A DNA stretch of 64,000 nucleotides, from assembly GCF_030272615.1 (NCBI RefSeq), contig NC_081410.1, positions 220,585,415 to 220,649,414 on the forward strand, written 5' to 3'. The notes beneath the pieces were generated by a model. That model was not told the origin of the DNA. It did no database searches and saw only the letters and a program-made list of their open reading frames with translations. Positions within the stretch are counted from its first letter, which is position 1, and every line of letters starts with the position of its first letter. Shown piece after piece: positions 46,492-59,445 of the stretch. This DNA is from Cryptomeria japonica (Eukaryota > Streptophyta > Pinopsida > Cupressales > Cupressaceae). The translations under genes were made by a program, and so were the position numbers.

Positions 46492-49335
46492 TCATTTCTT
46501 TCTTTGTTTTTTTTTTGAAGCTATGTAAAGTCTAAGTGGAGCATCGTCTTCTTCATCATTTCCCCCATCTTCGGATGTTCTGCCCTCTTCTCGTGCTCTT
46601 GATGTATGCCTAGTCCTATACAAAGGATGAGGATGTTGAACCAAAGGGGGGTCCTCTGCAATAACAAAGAATTGGGTTAAATTCAAAACATTTTTTTATT
46701 ATTGTTACAAGTATTTCATTAATTTAAAGAACACAACCGTTACACTCTTTACCTGATGGGGCCACATCATCTTCCACATCATTTTGTCTAGCCTCAACCT
46801 CGACATGCTGAACACCCTCTAGATCCTCTGGAGTTGAAATATGAAACGTTACATTAATCAATACACCAATTGCAATTAAATTTGTTTAAAGGAATAACAG
46901 TAGTCCTCTTTACCTGATTGGGGAACATCACGTTCCTGATGTTGTCTACCTGGATCATGCTCCACTTGGTCACCACCGACTACATGCTCTAAAACATTAA
47001 CAATAAAGGTTACATTAATTACAACACTAATTTTCAATTTAAGATGTTTAATTGTATTAATAATTACATAAAAAAAATTGAATAGCAAATGAATACCTCC
47101 ATTACTAGGATACACATCCGGACCTTCATGTACAGGTTTTGTTCCATGATTATCATGTTGCATTCCAATGTCACGCGTAGTGTTATCATTGCTTGCTTAT
47201 TTAAAAAAAATATAGTCACTTTATGTTGAAACTTAACATCAAATAGATTATTGGTTAAGTATTCAATTTGAAATAATTTTCATTTAGCTTATTTACCATT
47301 GTGACAGATGCATCAAAATCTCATGTTTGCCCACTCAATTCTCGTAGCCATTCAGCCACGGCTATATAGCCTTGTTGGTAGCCAATTCTCTTGTCATCTT
47401 CTGTGGGCGCTCTATTGAATTCAGAGCCCTGCATTTTTGCTTAGTATTGTGAATTTTGCTTGTATTGTTTGATCAAAAAAAAATTGTTTACAATTTATAA
47501 ATATTTTGGTGTGATACTTAATTTATTGATTCTTAAAATTCGTGCGGCAAGTTTCATATAACCACCAGAGCCGAGTTTGTGTTGCCCAAGCTTTTCTTGT
47601 TTTGCCTTGGTTGCCTTTGACGTGTCACTCAATCTATGAAAAGTTTGAAATATGTTAGATTATATAAATATAATGAATAATTAGTACATATTCACATTCT
47701 TAATAGTATCACATACCTTCTTCTAGCGTCTGGTGGTGTATTTTCTTTTTTCCTTTCAATTATCTCCTTTGCATCCAAAATCAGGTCCTTCCACTCCCTC
47801 TCTGGAATCATGGGGGGACGCTCATACTTTACGTTCTTCTCTGAATGTGTCCTGTATTGGTCCCTCACATACTTTAGATATGTGCCCATCTTTTTCTAGG
47901 AGCTTAGTCTTGTCGAATGTGTCATTTCCAAACAACCCTACCATACGGTTTGTGAGTTCATCTTTTAACTTTTTTTCTTGGTCATTCCACCTTTAAAGCA
48001 AAAACAAACCTGCTAGATTTAGAAAGAAACTGAAGCTACCTTTGATATAGTTCAAGAAATGGATAAAAGGAAAACTATTCTAGCAATGATATGAAATCAA
48101 AATAGTGGATAAGGGTTAGTTCACGTATGATGTTCCACCTTTTACGTATGGTGGGCCCAAATATCTGCAATGTAATGTCATTAAGATTTTTATAAAAAAT
48201 ATCATTTCCTGCAAAAAAAACATGGGATCATTAGTCCAAAATGAGTGATCAGTAAGTAAATTACAATTAGACTATATATAATAATAATTTTAAAGTACCT
48301 GGAACCTTCTGTATCTTCAAGGGAATCAATTCTTCGTCGCTCACCACCAATGTGGCCTGAAACGTTCCCGTACTAGCAATACGGGAAGATCCAAGAAATG
48401 ATGGTATGTTATCACCAGTAGTCGCCTCTAGCGCATCCTCATGTCCATCTCCTGCCATAGTAAATGAATCCACTATGAAAGCCTCCAAGAAAGAACACTT
48501 CAAGGGTAATAAACACATAACGAAAGAGAGAGAAAAAGAGGGATCTACCACCATTGGGCGGGTCAACACGAGCCGGTGCAACAGACAATGTTTGCATGCT
48601 ACGTGTTGCCGACATTGTAGTCGACAATACATTTGGGGTCGACCTCGGACCCATGTCAGCACCTGAAGAGTAATACATTAAATATATAAAACATTAAAAA
48701 AGCAAGTTCACAAGTCCAAAGGAGTGGTTTTAATATATAGAACATGGTCATCACCTGAACTACCCGCAATACCCTGATCATCACCACCAGGATGATGAGC
48801 CCTTATAAATTTCTGTAAAAACAACACATACATATTTTAGTTAATGACATAAAAGAGAAAAAAATAAAAACCATTATTGAACTTTTTTTATGATTAAAGC
48901 TTTCATTACTGCTTACTTGCAAGTTTTCCACCGTCCGCAACAATAGTTGCACCCTCTTTGTTATCTCATCAGTCTGAGGGCTTATGGTTGCCAAATCAAC
49001 AATCGCTTGGCTAATTTTTCTAATATTCGTTTGTACCAATTGTATAGGGTTTGCGCTAAGTGTGATGTCATCAGAGCATAACACTGTCGAGCGCCCCACA
49101 TCCCTATGGAGGTGTTGAGGTACTGCAGGTTCCTTTCCCTTATCCCGAACATCCGTTTGTGACAAGAATATAATTAACACTATCAAAATTACTTCAAAAC
49201 ACTCAAGAAAAGATCACAATGTAATAGTTTTCTTCTATCTAATTTGTACAATTACAATGAGGTTTACCTGCTTTGTAGAAGTGTCGGGACCTACACCCCT
49301 ATCTGTGCTATGTGGTGGATCCATGTGGCCCTGTC
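46492..49335 (-). pseudogene. TnpA-like multi-exon gene of the CACTA element
   Basis: A series of short minus-strand exons. In order: 49335-49273 (GHMDPPHSTDRGVG), about 49160-48914 (VGRSTVLCSDDITLSANPIQ), 48812-48758, 48661-48551, 48452-48300, about 48222-48133 (IFGPTIRKRW), 47990-47718 (WNDQEKKLKDELTNRM, then ERPPMIPEREWKDLI), and 47635-47531 (RLSDTSKATKAKQEKLG, then LGSGGYMKLAARI). Several micro-exons follow down to 46492, which ends KKKQRKK. Introns show GT/AG edges with mostly phase-1 joints. The TKAKQEKLG..GSGGY segment resembles the Transposase_24 (TnpA-like) family. A frameshift in an A-run near 47893 and a stop near 47323 break it. It likely encoded the TIR-binding subunit. Confidence 0.6.
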
Positions 49336-49466
49336 ACAAAACAAAAATATAAAAACGTTAGCGAAATGAAACCAATAGAATTAGCAAAAAAACTTAATAA
49401 TACAATGGTTTATTGGATTCATTAATTGGAAGTTGGCTTAAATGGTATATATATAGTACGTACCAC

Positions 49467-50190
49467 CCCCATGATAGTAACTTTGTTTGTATCTATACAA
49501 TTCAAATTGTAATCGATTAGCAGCTCTTCCCCTGCACTTATTGATTTTATCGCACATACAAACACACAATTTCCCTCACGTGCCTCAAATATGCAATTGG
49601 GTTGCTTATTAGTTGACCCAGGTCGTGTACTATTTATAAAACCTACAATATTCCCTGTTGCTTTTGGCCTTCCATCAATGTATACAACCACTCGTTTACT
49701 TTAATCATTATCTTTTTGTTGTATATAATTGGCTAACAGTGCATACCTACGCATACTTTTTTTTATATTGAACAATCTGCATCCAATCATTATAATTGTA
49801 ACAAGGTCCAACAAACTCCATCAATTTAGCAACTTTGTTGTAACAGACCTTTATGTTGTCCATGGAAAATAGGCCCAAACCATGTAACGACGAAGGTGCT
49901 ATGCGATATATCCTCTCATTAACACAAAAATCAGTGTTTATTGGAGGAAGTTCCTTGGGTACACATTGTTTCAGTAGATGTTTGTACCTCAAGGACACCT
50001 CAATGTCGCCTTTGGTCTCATCATCATAAGAACATGACCCCCCTTGAGCAAGAAAAAATTCCATGCGTTTATTGAATTTTCTTCTAATCTTTTGACCTCT
50101 AGTTGATCTCCCTATTTGAGATCTACTACATGTCTCACTTTCCTCTTCTATTCCTGCATTTCCCTCACTCGAGGAAGACACATCTGACAA
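49467..50190 (-). pseudogene. SET-domain-like exons in the CACTA element
   Basis: Two minus-strand exons, about 50190-49749 and 49734-49467, separated by a tiny intron. The first has an acidic/basic lead (SRSQIGRSTRGQKIRRKFNK) and then the SET start ERIYRIAPSSLHGLGLFS with MEFVGPCYNYNDW. The second has YIDGRPKATGNIVGFINST, QPNCIFEAREGNCVFVCAI and SAGEELLIDYN. This matches the SET plan: G-x-G near the start, then F-I-N-S/H, then G-E-E-L-x-x-D-Y for cofactor and lysine binding. The usual NHSC motif is altered to NSTRP. A TAA in exon 2 (near 49702) and a frame disturbance at exon 1's end inactivate this copy. The exons join the TnpA-like exons in phase, suggesting one fused gene. Confidence 0.7.
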
Positions 50191-50559
50191 ATACCTATTT
50201 GGTCATACCTATGCACCATCAAATGAGAGAGTTAGTTCGTAATGAGAGAGATATTTTGCAAATGAGGGTAATATTGATGAAGAAGTCGGGCATAAAGTTG
50301 ATGTTGAGATTAAAATTTGAGTAAGTCCAACTGGGGCCTCAAGTGTTGATAACTGTATTAGATTTGTTGCTAATGTTGAGGTTTGAAAAACTGAGGAAGT
50401 TTGTTTTTCTTGTAATTTTTTAAAAATATATTATTTCTATAAGGTGTATTGACTTATACTTGTCGATCCATGAGATTGTGCAGGATCCTTGTCAAAGGGG
50501 TTCAGGTTCCTGCACCAACAATTGAGCATCATAAGCATTACATTTGTAATTTGATAAAC

Positions 50560-50860
50560 AATAAATACTGCAGTATCATAAGCATCACATATGTATCATC
50601 ATATATGTAATTGAGAATCATAAGAATCACATATGTATCATCATAAACATGTAATCCATCACATACATATCATAAATCACCATCCATCAGGTAGCTAATA
50701 AGTAGTCCACATTCCATAAATAAACACAAAGTTCAAAAAATGTCACATGTATCATCATAAGCATGTAATCCATCACATATGTATTTTAAATCACCATCTA
50801 TCACATAGCTAGAGGTGCATAATGAATTAATTAAGTAATGGCATTAGAATTCAAAACATA
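50560..50860. repeat. Degenerate ATCACATATGTATCATC repeats
   Basis: Irregular repeats of ATCATAAGCATCACATATGT-like units, including two longer similar blocks (CATAAACATGTAATCCATCACATA near 50640 and 50757). They lie between the two CACTA genes, where both minus-strand promoters or UTRs may fall. Confidence 0.6.
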
Positions 50861-50946
50861 AGAATTATTTATGTAACCATATAAGTCAAATCAATTTCTA
50901 TCAAGATATCAATATAATAATTGCATCTCATACATTTTATTCATGT

Positions 50947-53900
50947 CATTGATCTTCTTCTTCATCCAACTCATCATCATGACCATCATCATCATCATCA
51001 TCATCGTCATCATCATCATCATCATCATCATCATCGTCGTCGTCGTCGTCGTCATTGTCATCATCATCATTGTGTTCGTCATCGTCATCGTCATCACCAT
51101 CACCGTCACCATCACCATCACCATCACCATCACCATCACCATCACCATCATCATCAGCAGCAGCAGCATCATCATCATCAGCTTCTTCTTCGTGTACATT
51201 TCTGTCAGGAACATCATCGACTAACTGTCAATCATGATCATCATCTATATCATCTTCTACTTCTTTGGTATCTTCTTCTTCCATCACATTATACATTATC
51301 GGCCTTCCTCTTGGATCATGTCTAACAACAAATGACCAACCCGGTTTATGTGGAACCTTCGAGTAAAATACCTGCTCACATTGACTTCGAAGAACATAGG
51401 GCTCATCCCCAACTCGTTCAAACAACCTTGTATTAACCATTGTAAATCTATTATCATGTTCGATAACAGTTCTATCATGATCATTTTTATTCAGTCGTAG
51501 CCTATACCATTTGACGATGAACAGAACTAATTTGAAGGAATTAAAGTCACACTCAAGTATATCATCCAAAATGCCATAGTATTGATTTTGAGACTCTTGA
51601 GGAGGTATGTCATTTCTAGATGAAATATTGGTCACCTCAAAGACTGCAGTTATCCCAGAATCACAAGTTTTCTTCGTGTCATCCAACTGTTTGATGCGAA
51701 ATTTATGACCATTGTAGCACATAGCCTTGTGGTGTTTGACCTGCAATATGTCTAACATATTAAAATTATTGCATCATGAGTTGATAAAAATATGGGTGAT
51801 TAATTAAATTATACGTACATGTTGATCTCTTAAACCATATGCTAAATCAATTTCCCTTTGTGTAACATTGGAATCTCCATTACGATGAGCTTCTTTAACC
51901 AATGAAGCGGCATCATCCCATGTTAATGTGCGACCAGAATGTTGACATCATTCAATCCACACCGTCATCCAATCAAGATTGTTTGCAATATACCAATGTA
52001 GCGCATCCCACTCCCGACCAACTGTACAAATAATTAATAGACCACTTACAACTGATTTATTTAGAAGATGAAGAATTAATTTACTACAATAACATCTTAT
52101 AATTACCTCTCACTTTCTTCAATCTACCTTTCCCCATCAAGTGCTCCCCTTCGAATTTATTAATGGGGTTGGGATCCCAAATGTGTTCTACGTGGATTTT
52201 TGTTGCAAACTTAGGAAGATATTCAGTAATGTACACCATAGTTTGGTATACCATATATCCCTCCACCATAGAACCCTCAGGATGTGATCTTTGTCGAACC
52301 AAAGCCTTCAAATATTTCAAGTGCCTCTCAACCATCCACATTGACCTAGTGTGTATAGGTCCACACAATTCGATCTCCTCAACTTGGTGTATGAGGTAGT
52401 GTTCTTCTGCATTGAAAAAGGTTGAAGGTAGACACTTTTGCATTTCACACATTAGATGAGGGATTTTTCTCTTCCAATATTTTATATCTTCCTTGTGGAT
52501 TTCTTTAGTTGACAACCACCTAAATGAGATTGAAGATGCAAAAATATATAAACGAGACTTTACAAAATAATATACAATATATTGCATAACAAGTAAAACA
52601 AATGGCAAATATAATATCTATACAACAAATTGAACAAACATCACTACTTACCTCATGTATTTTCCAAGATCATATATGACTTGCTTGATATTATTGTCGA
52701 AGTGGTCTGGGAGAGATAGAGGTAGAACGTACTACAACAATTATAAAATGATCTTTTCATTGTTTTCTAACATAATACAATGAAAAGTGCATGCGCAGTA
52801 TACAAATATATAGTAAATACACAAGAACGCGAATTACCTTAATGAAGGTATGTCAATCATGAGTTTTCATCCCTGGCCCAATTTCACTCTTCTTTGATAT
52901 GAGATTGTTTATGTTCGCAGCAAATCCTGTGGGAAATCAAATTTTTCGTATGACTTCTTTTATAGAATTGCTTTGTTGCTCCGTTAATAACCAAGGAAGG
53001 GCACTTATATTAATCTGATCTCCATTGCTATTTGATTGAATGACATTTTTCATTGCATGATTGGATTCCACAATGTCACTACAAATTTTGACAATTTTTT
53101 CTTTGTCACGCCTTCCATCCAATATTTTCCATAATGTCTTTGTTATATTCTTTCCAATATATATTGTATCAAACAAATGCACAATTTGTAGCTGCTCGTA
53201 GTAAGGCAACCTACTGAATTGTCTGGGATAACTTTTTAGTCCCTTTGGAAGGTGGTCATCCATGCCTTGACGACCTTCAATATCATCAATTACATCATCA
53301 ATAAACAAAACATGATAGAAAAATTCAAATTCCAAACATAAACCATTAGATGGAATGACATTACCTTGATGATTAATTCTTTTATATTCCAACTTCCATA
53401 AGTGAGGAGTCATTCTTCATGGCTTTGATGTAGTCTCTTCTTTCCCGTTGAAAAGATGTTTTTCAGTATTCCGGTACTTATGATTTTTGTGAAGGAAGTG
53501 CCTATACTCATCAAACACCTGCTTTCCTAAACTTTTTGAATGACGGGATTTCATCTTTGGACCACAAACTGGACATGCAAATTTTCCCTTTGTTTGAAGA
53601 CCTACAAGATAATGTATAATTCTATTAAATCTGTTAATTTTTATAATTATAATTATCATGCGCAACTTGAACACTATAACGTACCACAAAAATGTGTTAG
53701 CCCTGGGGCATCATGTATTGTCCATACAAGCATTGCATGGAATTGAAAATTGTCTTTGTCCTATTGGTCTAGAGATGTCATACATGGTCACACCATTCCA
53801 TAACTCCAACAACTCGTCGATAAGAGGCTCAATAAATACATTCATATCTTTAACTTGGTACTTGCCTAGTGGAATGAACAAAAACATTACATAATTATTA

Positions 53901-55228
53901 TGACCATTTTACTGCAATATTTATAATTAGATGTAGATTACTATTAAATGATAAAATACCTGGAACAATCATTGCCAACATTACGTGCTCCCTCTTTATT
54001 GACATCCATGGAGGAATATTATTGTTGATAACAAAAATAGGCCACACCGAGTAAACAGATCTCAACTCTCCAAATGGATTGACACCATCCGCTGCCAATG
54101 AAAGCCTGAGATTACGAGGTTCTTCTTTAAAGTGTGGCCACTTTTCCTCTATGTCCATAAATGTTGAACCATCCACAGGCATTCAAATAATGTCATCTCG
54201 ACTTCTATTGTGTGCATGGTAATCCATAAATTATGCCAAGCTAGTGCACCTGAATAATCATTGCACACGTGGAATAATGGGAATATAACGAAGAACCTTG
54301 CAAGGCACCTTTTTTGTTATTTGATCTGTTCGATATCTACTGATATGACATTCAGGGCATTCTGTTCCAAATTCATGTTGTTTATGATATATAATATGAT
54401 CATTGGGACAAGCATCTATTGTTTGATACTCCATTCCAATATCTTTCATAATGGCAGATAATTCTCGGTATGAGCGAGGTAGAATATTTGATGGTGGTAA
54501 GAAAAACTCACCTATCAATCTACAGCCAAAAAAAAAAGTTTGAGGTGTTAATATAAAGAATATTAATGGTACATGATTCACCATTTATTAATTGTAATGA
54601 CATGTATGACACACCTTAACATACGTGAGATTGTTATGTTGGATAAACCATTCATAACCTTAAAGTTCACCAACAACAATACAGCAAAGGGAAGAGTTGT
54701 TTGGGAGCCTTTGTAAAGGGGCTCATATGCCTTCTCAAGAAGAGGTAAATCATGAACATCAAGGTCATCCTGATCATCATGATTAGCTGTGCCAGTACTA
54801 AATGTGTCATGGATCAATGTATTTGTACCATCATCTTCAATTGTGTTTTCTGGTGCATGATCGTCATCTTCCATGGGATCATTATCTTCAGCTTCGATAT
54901 TCACACCTCCATGTTCCTCCACTTCGAAAACCATATTCTTCGAGTTGTGTTGGTCCATATCATGTGCCCTGGGGTGCTCGACCTAGATAAAAATGATCAA
55001 CATAAATAAACCATGATCACGATCTCATTATCAAGTGATTTCTTATGTATATAAATTGTTAAAATGATATAATGAACAACTTACCAGTGGATGATAATCA
55101 TGTCCCCCTTCAATGTGACCATGCTGCCTACAATGTTTCTTAGATGTTTTGATTAGAAGTCTTCTAGTCTTTAAGCCCTTACAAATTTTGCAGGGACAAT
55201 AACATTTCACATCACCTTTTTTTTTCAA
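50947..55228 (-). pseudogene. CACTA TnpD-type transposase (Transposase_21), multi-exon
   Basis: Minus-strand order: Transposase-associated zinc region (CYCPCKICKGLKTRR, 55228-55090) and an acidic linker with LEKAYEPLYKG (54958-54615). Then IGEFFLPPSNILPRSYRE, IDACPNDHIIYHKQHEFG, CPECHISRYR and VPCKVLRYIPIIPRVQRL (54584-54258), and PRNLRLSLAADGVNPFGELRS with the PPWMSIKREHVMLAMIVPG end (54182-53960). Next are IDELLELWNGVTMYD (53886-53690), KGKFACPVCGPKMKSRHSK (53602-53417), LPYYEQLQIVHLFDTIYIGKN (53413-52860), and the DUF4218-like IELCGPIHTRSMWMVERHLKYLK (52515-52110). DUF4216-like YYGILDDILECDFNSFKLVLF closes at 51758-51228. Stops near 53414, 52937, 52860 and 51230 and a frameshift near 53735 disable it. 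It would catalyse excision at the CACTA termini. Confidence 0.88.
50950..51190 (-). repeat. (ATG/ATC)n microsatellite encoding an acidic tail
   Basis: Plus-strand CATCATCAT/CATCGTCGT/CACCATCAC runs. On the minus strand, in the transposase frame after one TGA at 51228-51230, they encode long Asp runs, an alternating Gly-Asp stretch, four Ala, and a final ELDEEEDQ before a stop near 50947. Opposite frames give poly-His, poly-Ser or poly-Ile ORFs that are artefacts. Confidence 0.92.
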
Positions 55229-55259
55229 GTTCGACCATAATCTAGCAATTGTCTCCTTA

Positions 55260-58200
55260 TTTTGTTCTTTGCTGATATTATCTGATAGGGTCTTTCTTCA
55301 CAGGCTATGGAAACTTCAGTGCAAAAGCTTCACAAAAATTGCAAATCGAACCAAAACCATTTAACTCTTCTTTTTCATCTTAAAACATTGAACTTAATAG
55401 AGAACGTATTTAATGTAGCTGATTGTGTGAATTTCTGAGCATTGTGTCTCCAAATTCTTACTAAAAGTTTGCCTGTTGTAGACTTTCTAAGAGACATTTT
55501 TTAGTATTCTAAGCCTTGGTTCTTGTATTTTCACTAGTGATAAGTTGGAAACTTTATGGCAGACCTGTAGCCAATCGATCTAATTTTGACAAATTATACA
55601 CCAAGCAAACAGGCATCTAGAACTAGCATTGTTTGCAGGTCACCCCTGCCCTATGCCATGGGTATATGACTACCCAGAACTCTAGTTTAAGCATCAATCC
55701 TAGAAATGATCGGTATATGACTACCCAGAACTCCAGTTTAAGCATTAAGTTACATCATTATTGACCTTACTTTGGGATGCTATGTATGAGATTGGAACCT
55801 TTTGTAGGGTGTGATCAATGCTATCATAAATGCAAAGCCAAAACCATTTTGATGAGATCATAATCCCACTAATACTATTTTGCCTTGTTAATTTTGCACC
55901 CACAAAAATGATAGAACCAGATATAATATGCCATCAATGCCCATATACCGACAATGCTCAAGATGAGCCACTTAGAGGTAGAGTTTAACCACTTTCCATA
56001 TAGGTAGATTATCTCTAACCTCATTTTACCTATAGGTAACTGATTAGGTTCATTTTAGAGTCTTATTTCCAAATATGTACCTCTATGTTAGCTTTTTACT
56101 TTATTATTTGCCTGTTTATGCTTAATCTTGTCAATTTTTTTATAATTTTACTTAGTTCTTGCATCTTCAATGAAATTATATCTAATCATATCCAATCACA
56201 TCAAAATGGAACAATTAATCATATTGCTAGTCTCTCCTAGAGGAATTAAATTGAACCAAATTGACTATTCCCCAATAAAATGTTTTGAAATGGTGAATGT
56301 ATAAGTTTGTAGTTTACTTTCCTAGACAAGGACCCCATTTCGTCAACATTTCACTATGAAAGCATAAATATTTTTTCTTGAAGAGATCATCTTACAAATT
56401 ATGCTTCAATGTATAACACATTTTCATAATCAATCATTCGACTTCACATGGATAAAAGAATTCACATATTCTAAATCATGATCTGATGATGTGAACAACT
56501 CATATGCAACTATATGGCATGCAAAGCATTTATTTTAACATACACTTATTCATCCACATTGTAGGGATAACAATACAAGGCTCACATATTGGTCTAAGAG
56601 GATGCCATGGTCTCACAAAGTAACCAAGAACCATATGAAATGATGGTCTTGAATCCACACACAACTAGGGAGGATCCATACGATTATGTATGGCTTCCCC
56701 CTTGTTTGTTTAATGGGATTAGCCTCCAAGACATAGCCGTCAATAATCACTAAGAATGTACAAGTGGATCGTAGCTACCCATACAACAAACACTTACCCC
56801 TATCCTCAAATTTTCCCAATGTTTGATTCCTTATATACACTCATCCAAGGTTATCTATGTCGATCTTGGTGAGGAATCACATCACAACAAAGAAGGCAAC
56901 ATTTAAAAATAGCAAGAGTTTCACTAAACTACCAAAGATCATAAATATTGAAAGAAAGAAAAAATAGTACCAATAATAAGTCAAATAAATGTGTTCAATT
57001 CCAATAGCAAATCAAACATAGCCACAATAACTACACAATAGAGAAAACTCACAATAGTGATTAAACTAATTCAAACAAGATAAAATAAAATTGTTGGCCC
57101 ATGCAACAAAGATGAGAGATCATCAATAATTGAAGGAAACTTCACAATCCTTAAAAGTGCACATTACATAACTATACGACTAGAAATTGTGGCTAAATAG
57201 AGTGAAGATTCATCATGACTCCAATAATAGTCCCTCATATGTGCATTTGTGTCATGAACACAAAAACTCCCACATGGCATGGCCATGTACCTAATGGAGA
57301 AGACATGCCTAGGCTACATGCCCAAAAAACATGACTATAATAATAGTCCCTCATGCATGCATTTGTGGTCTGCACACTACAAATCCTAACATATCATGGC
57401 AATACACCTCATAGAGAAGACACACCTAGGGCCACATTGCACATAGCAACGTGCCTCACAAAGAAGACATGCATAGGGCACATGCCACATAGCAATGTGT
57501 CTTATGGAAAAATGTGCATACATTCACACACCAAAGCTATATGTATACATCATGAGGCACATTCATATGTTATCAAACACAACCTATTGTATCTAACATG
57601 AGTTCCTCTCTACATGTGTGCAAATCTTCCAACACTAATCACCACTAAGAAGGAATAATATAAAATGCATCTTCAAATATTTGTGTGTGTGTGTGGAATT
57701 GTGTCTTTGAACCCAAATCGCTACCATCAACAACATGTAACCATCACCTACACTATATCAAAACATAAGTATGGTGTGACATCATATCTATTTGCATAAT
57801 GTCAAAACACATGCAAACATGAAAATCATCATAGCATGACAAAAATCAATCTCCACATGTTGGAACAAAGATATAAATAAGATAATAGGGTAAGAGGAAA
57901 CCCGTACCAAGAACCACATACCAACTATCGGCAATGCCATTAAGATAAATGTAGGATAGGATACCACTATGAGCCATCCAATGGTCCATTCTATGAGGAG
58001 AACTAGGGGATACTATCTTTGAAAGGTGTGATCAATAGAGATAATCCCTACTAATGCCACAATATGTCACCATAGCTTCTTGAGTTTTCCATTCTTCTAC
58101 TTAACACCACATTTATTGAGTTCCTCAACAGCAAGGTTGGTTCTCAATAGGATGCACAAACATGCAAACACACAAGCATGGTTTCATCATACTTGTACAA

Positions 58201-59165
58201 CAATACAAATTCATTTTTCTAGTTAATTACTTAGTGTAAAAATAACTCCATTACATGACATAGGGCAATAAACACCATAAGTTTTCAAATAAACTGCCCA
58301 AACATCAATTGGAGTTACCCTTTCTAAGGTACAAACATAATTTATTTATAACTTCAAAATTAAAATAATCACAATACATCCAAATAAGTTCAATAGTGCA
58401 TGGAAATAGACAACATGATCCATAATTAAACCCATAAATTACCCTAATTGGATATGCTAATAAAATGGTGTCTCAAATAATAGAGATTATGTTGGACCTA
58501 TAATAGAGATCTAGACTTTGTTTCATCATACACAAGCATGGTTTCATCATACTTGTATCCAAATACACCATCCATAGATAGGTACTCAGCACCACAATCT
58601 CATGGGTACCCTTTTAGCTGAATTTACCCTATAACTAGGTGAATCTACCCTTGTATCATTCCTTGATCTAGTATGTCATTCCACCAATCAATAATTTTTC
58701 CACATTCTTGGGAGAATACACTATCCCTTAGGTGAATATGCCATATCCTTAAATGAATCCTCCTTGTCATCATCCTAAGTCCTCTTTTTGTTAAGTCTTA
58801 TCCCTTCATCTTTAGGAAAATCCACCTATCCTTATGTGAATCTACTTTCTCTTAAGTGAATCTATTTCACATAAATCATTTATCTTATCCATCTTTCTTA
58901 TGCAAATGGTGAGTTTTTCCTATCCTTAGATGACTACACTCCCATTTAGGTGAATCTATCTAGTTTTAGTCTCCTTCCATTATTTTGTCCAAATTTGTAT
59001 CCTCTAGTTTACATGAATCTACTTGTTCTTAGGAAAATCAACCCTATCATTCTAAGGAAAATTCACCTTGTCATCATCCTTAATCATCTACCTTTCAAGT
59101 GTATAGTCCATCCATCCTTGGGAGAATCTAACATATTATTGAGTTCAAATCCTCATGAAATACAA
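55260..59165. repeat. CACTA right interior: no gene, several degenerate repeats
   Basis: No credible coding region. A 51-bp unit (GGTATATGACTACCCAGAAC..) is duplicated at 55661 and 55712. A unit of about 116 bp (CATGACTCCAATAATAGTCC / CATGACTATAATAATAGTCC) recurs at 57214 and 57330. From about 58600 to 59120 short TTAGGTGAATCTACC-like motifs recur about ten times. This is the upstream side of the transposase gene, so its promoter should lie here. Confidence 0.65.
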
Positions 59166-59445
59166 TCATGTTTATCTCAATGCAACGTTCGCCAGCATCC
59201 TCCCTGCGTGTGCCAAAATAGGAGCTTTGGAACAAGGTATGGACATCCATCAAAGCATAATCAAAGGGGGTTTTTTGTCCGAAATTAGTTGCAAATGCTC
59301 CAATAACAAAAATCACAAAATGGGGTAGCATACACACAACATGTGAACTGTATGACGGAATACCTCAAAGAGATATCATTTCATGGAATTTTAAGATCAT
59401 AGGATATGCACAAAATGGATTAATTCGCAAAAAAAAACCAGTTGC
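59166..59445 (+). pseudogene. PPR protein fragment captured in the CACTA element
   Basis: The plus strand reads YLNATFASILPACAKIGALE, then QGMDIHQSIIKGGFLSE. After a frame change in the GGGGTTTTTT run (about 59265-59275) it reads LVANAPITKITKWGSIHTTC, then ELYDGIPQRDIISWNFKIIG and YAQNG. This is the repeating pattern of plant PPR proteins (ASVLPACA..GALEQG..IH, then NALI.MY.KCGSI, then MPQRDVISWN..I.GYAQNG). Only about three repeats are present, without start or stop, so it is a captured or decayed piece of a host gene next to the right CACTA end. Confidence 0.75.

Noticed and set aside
50921-51325. Long poly-His, poly-Ser and poly-Ile open frames on the plus strand
   Set aside because: They are the opposite-strand readings of the CAT/CAC microsatellite in the transposase tail; no domain and no other support.
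57690-57705. Short GT run
   Set aside because: Only a few dinucleotides; not worth annotating as a microsatellite.
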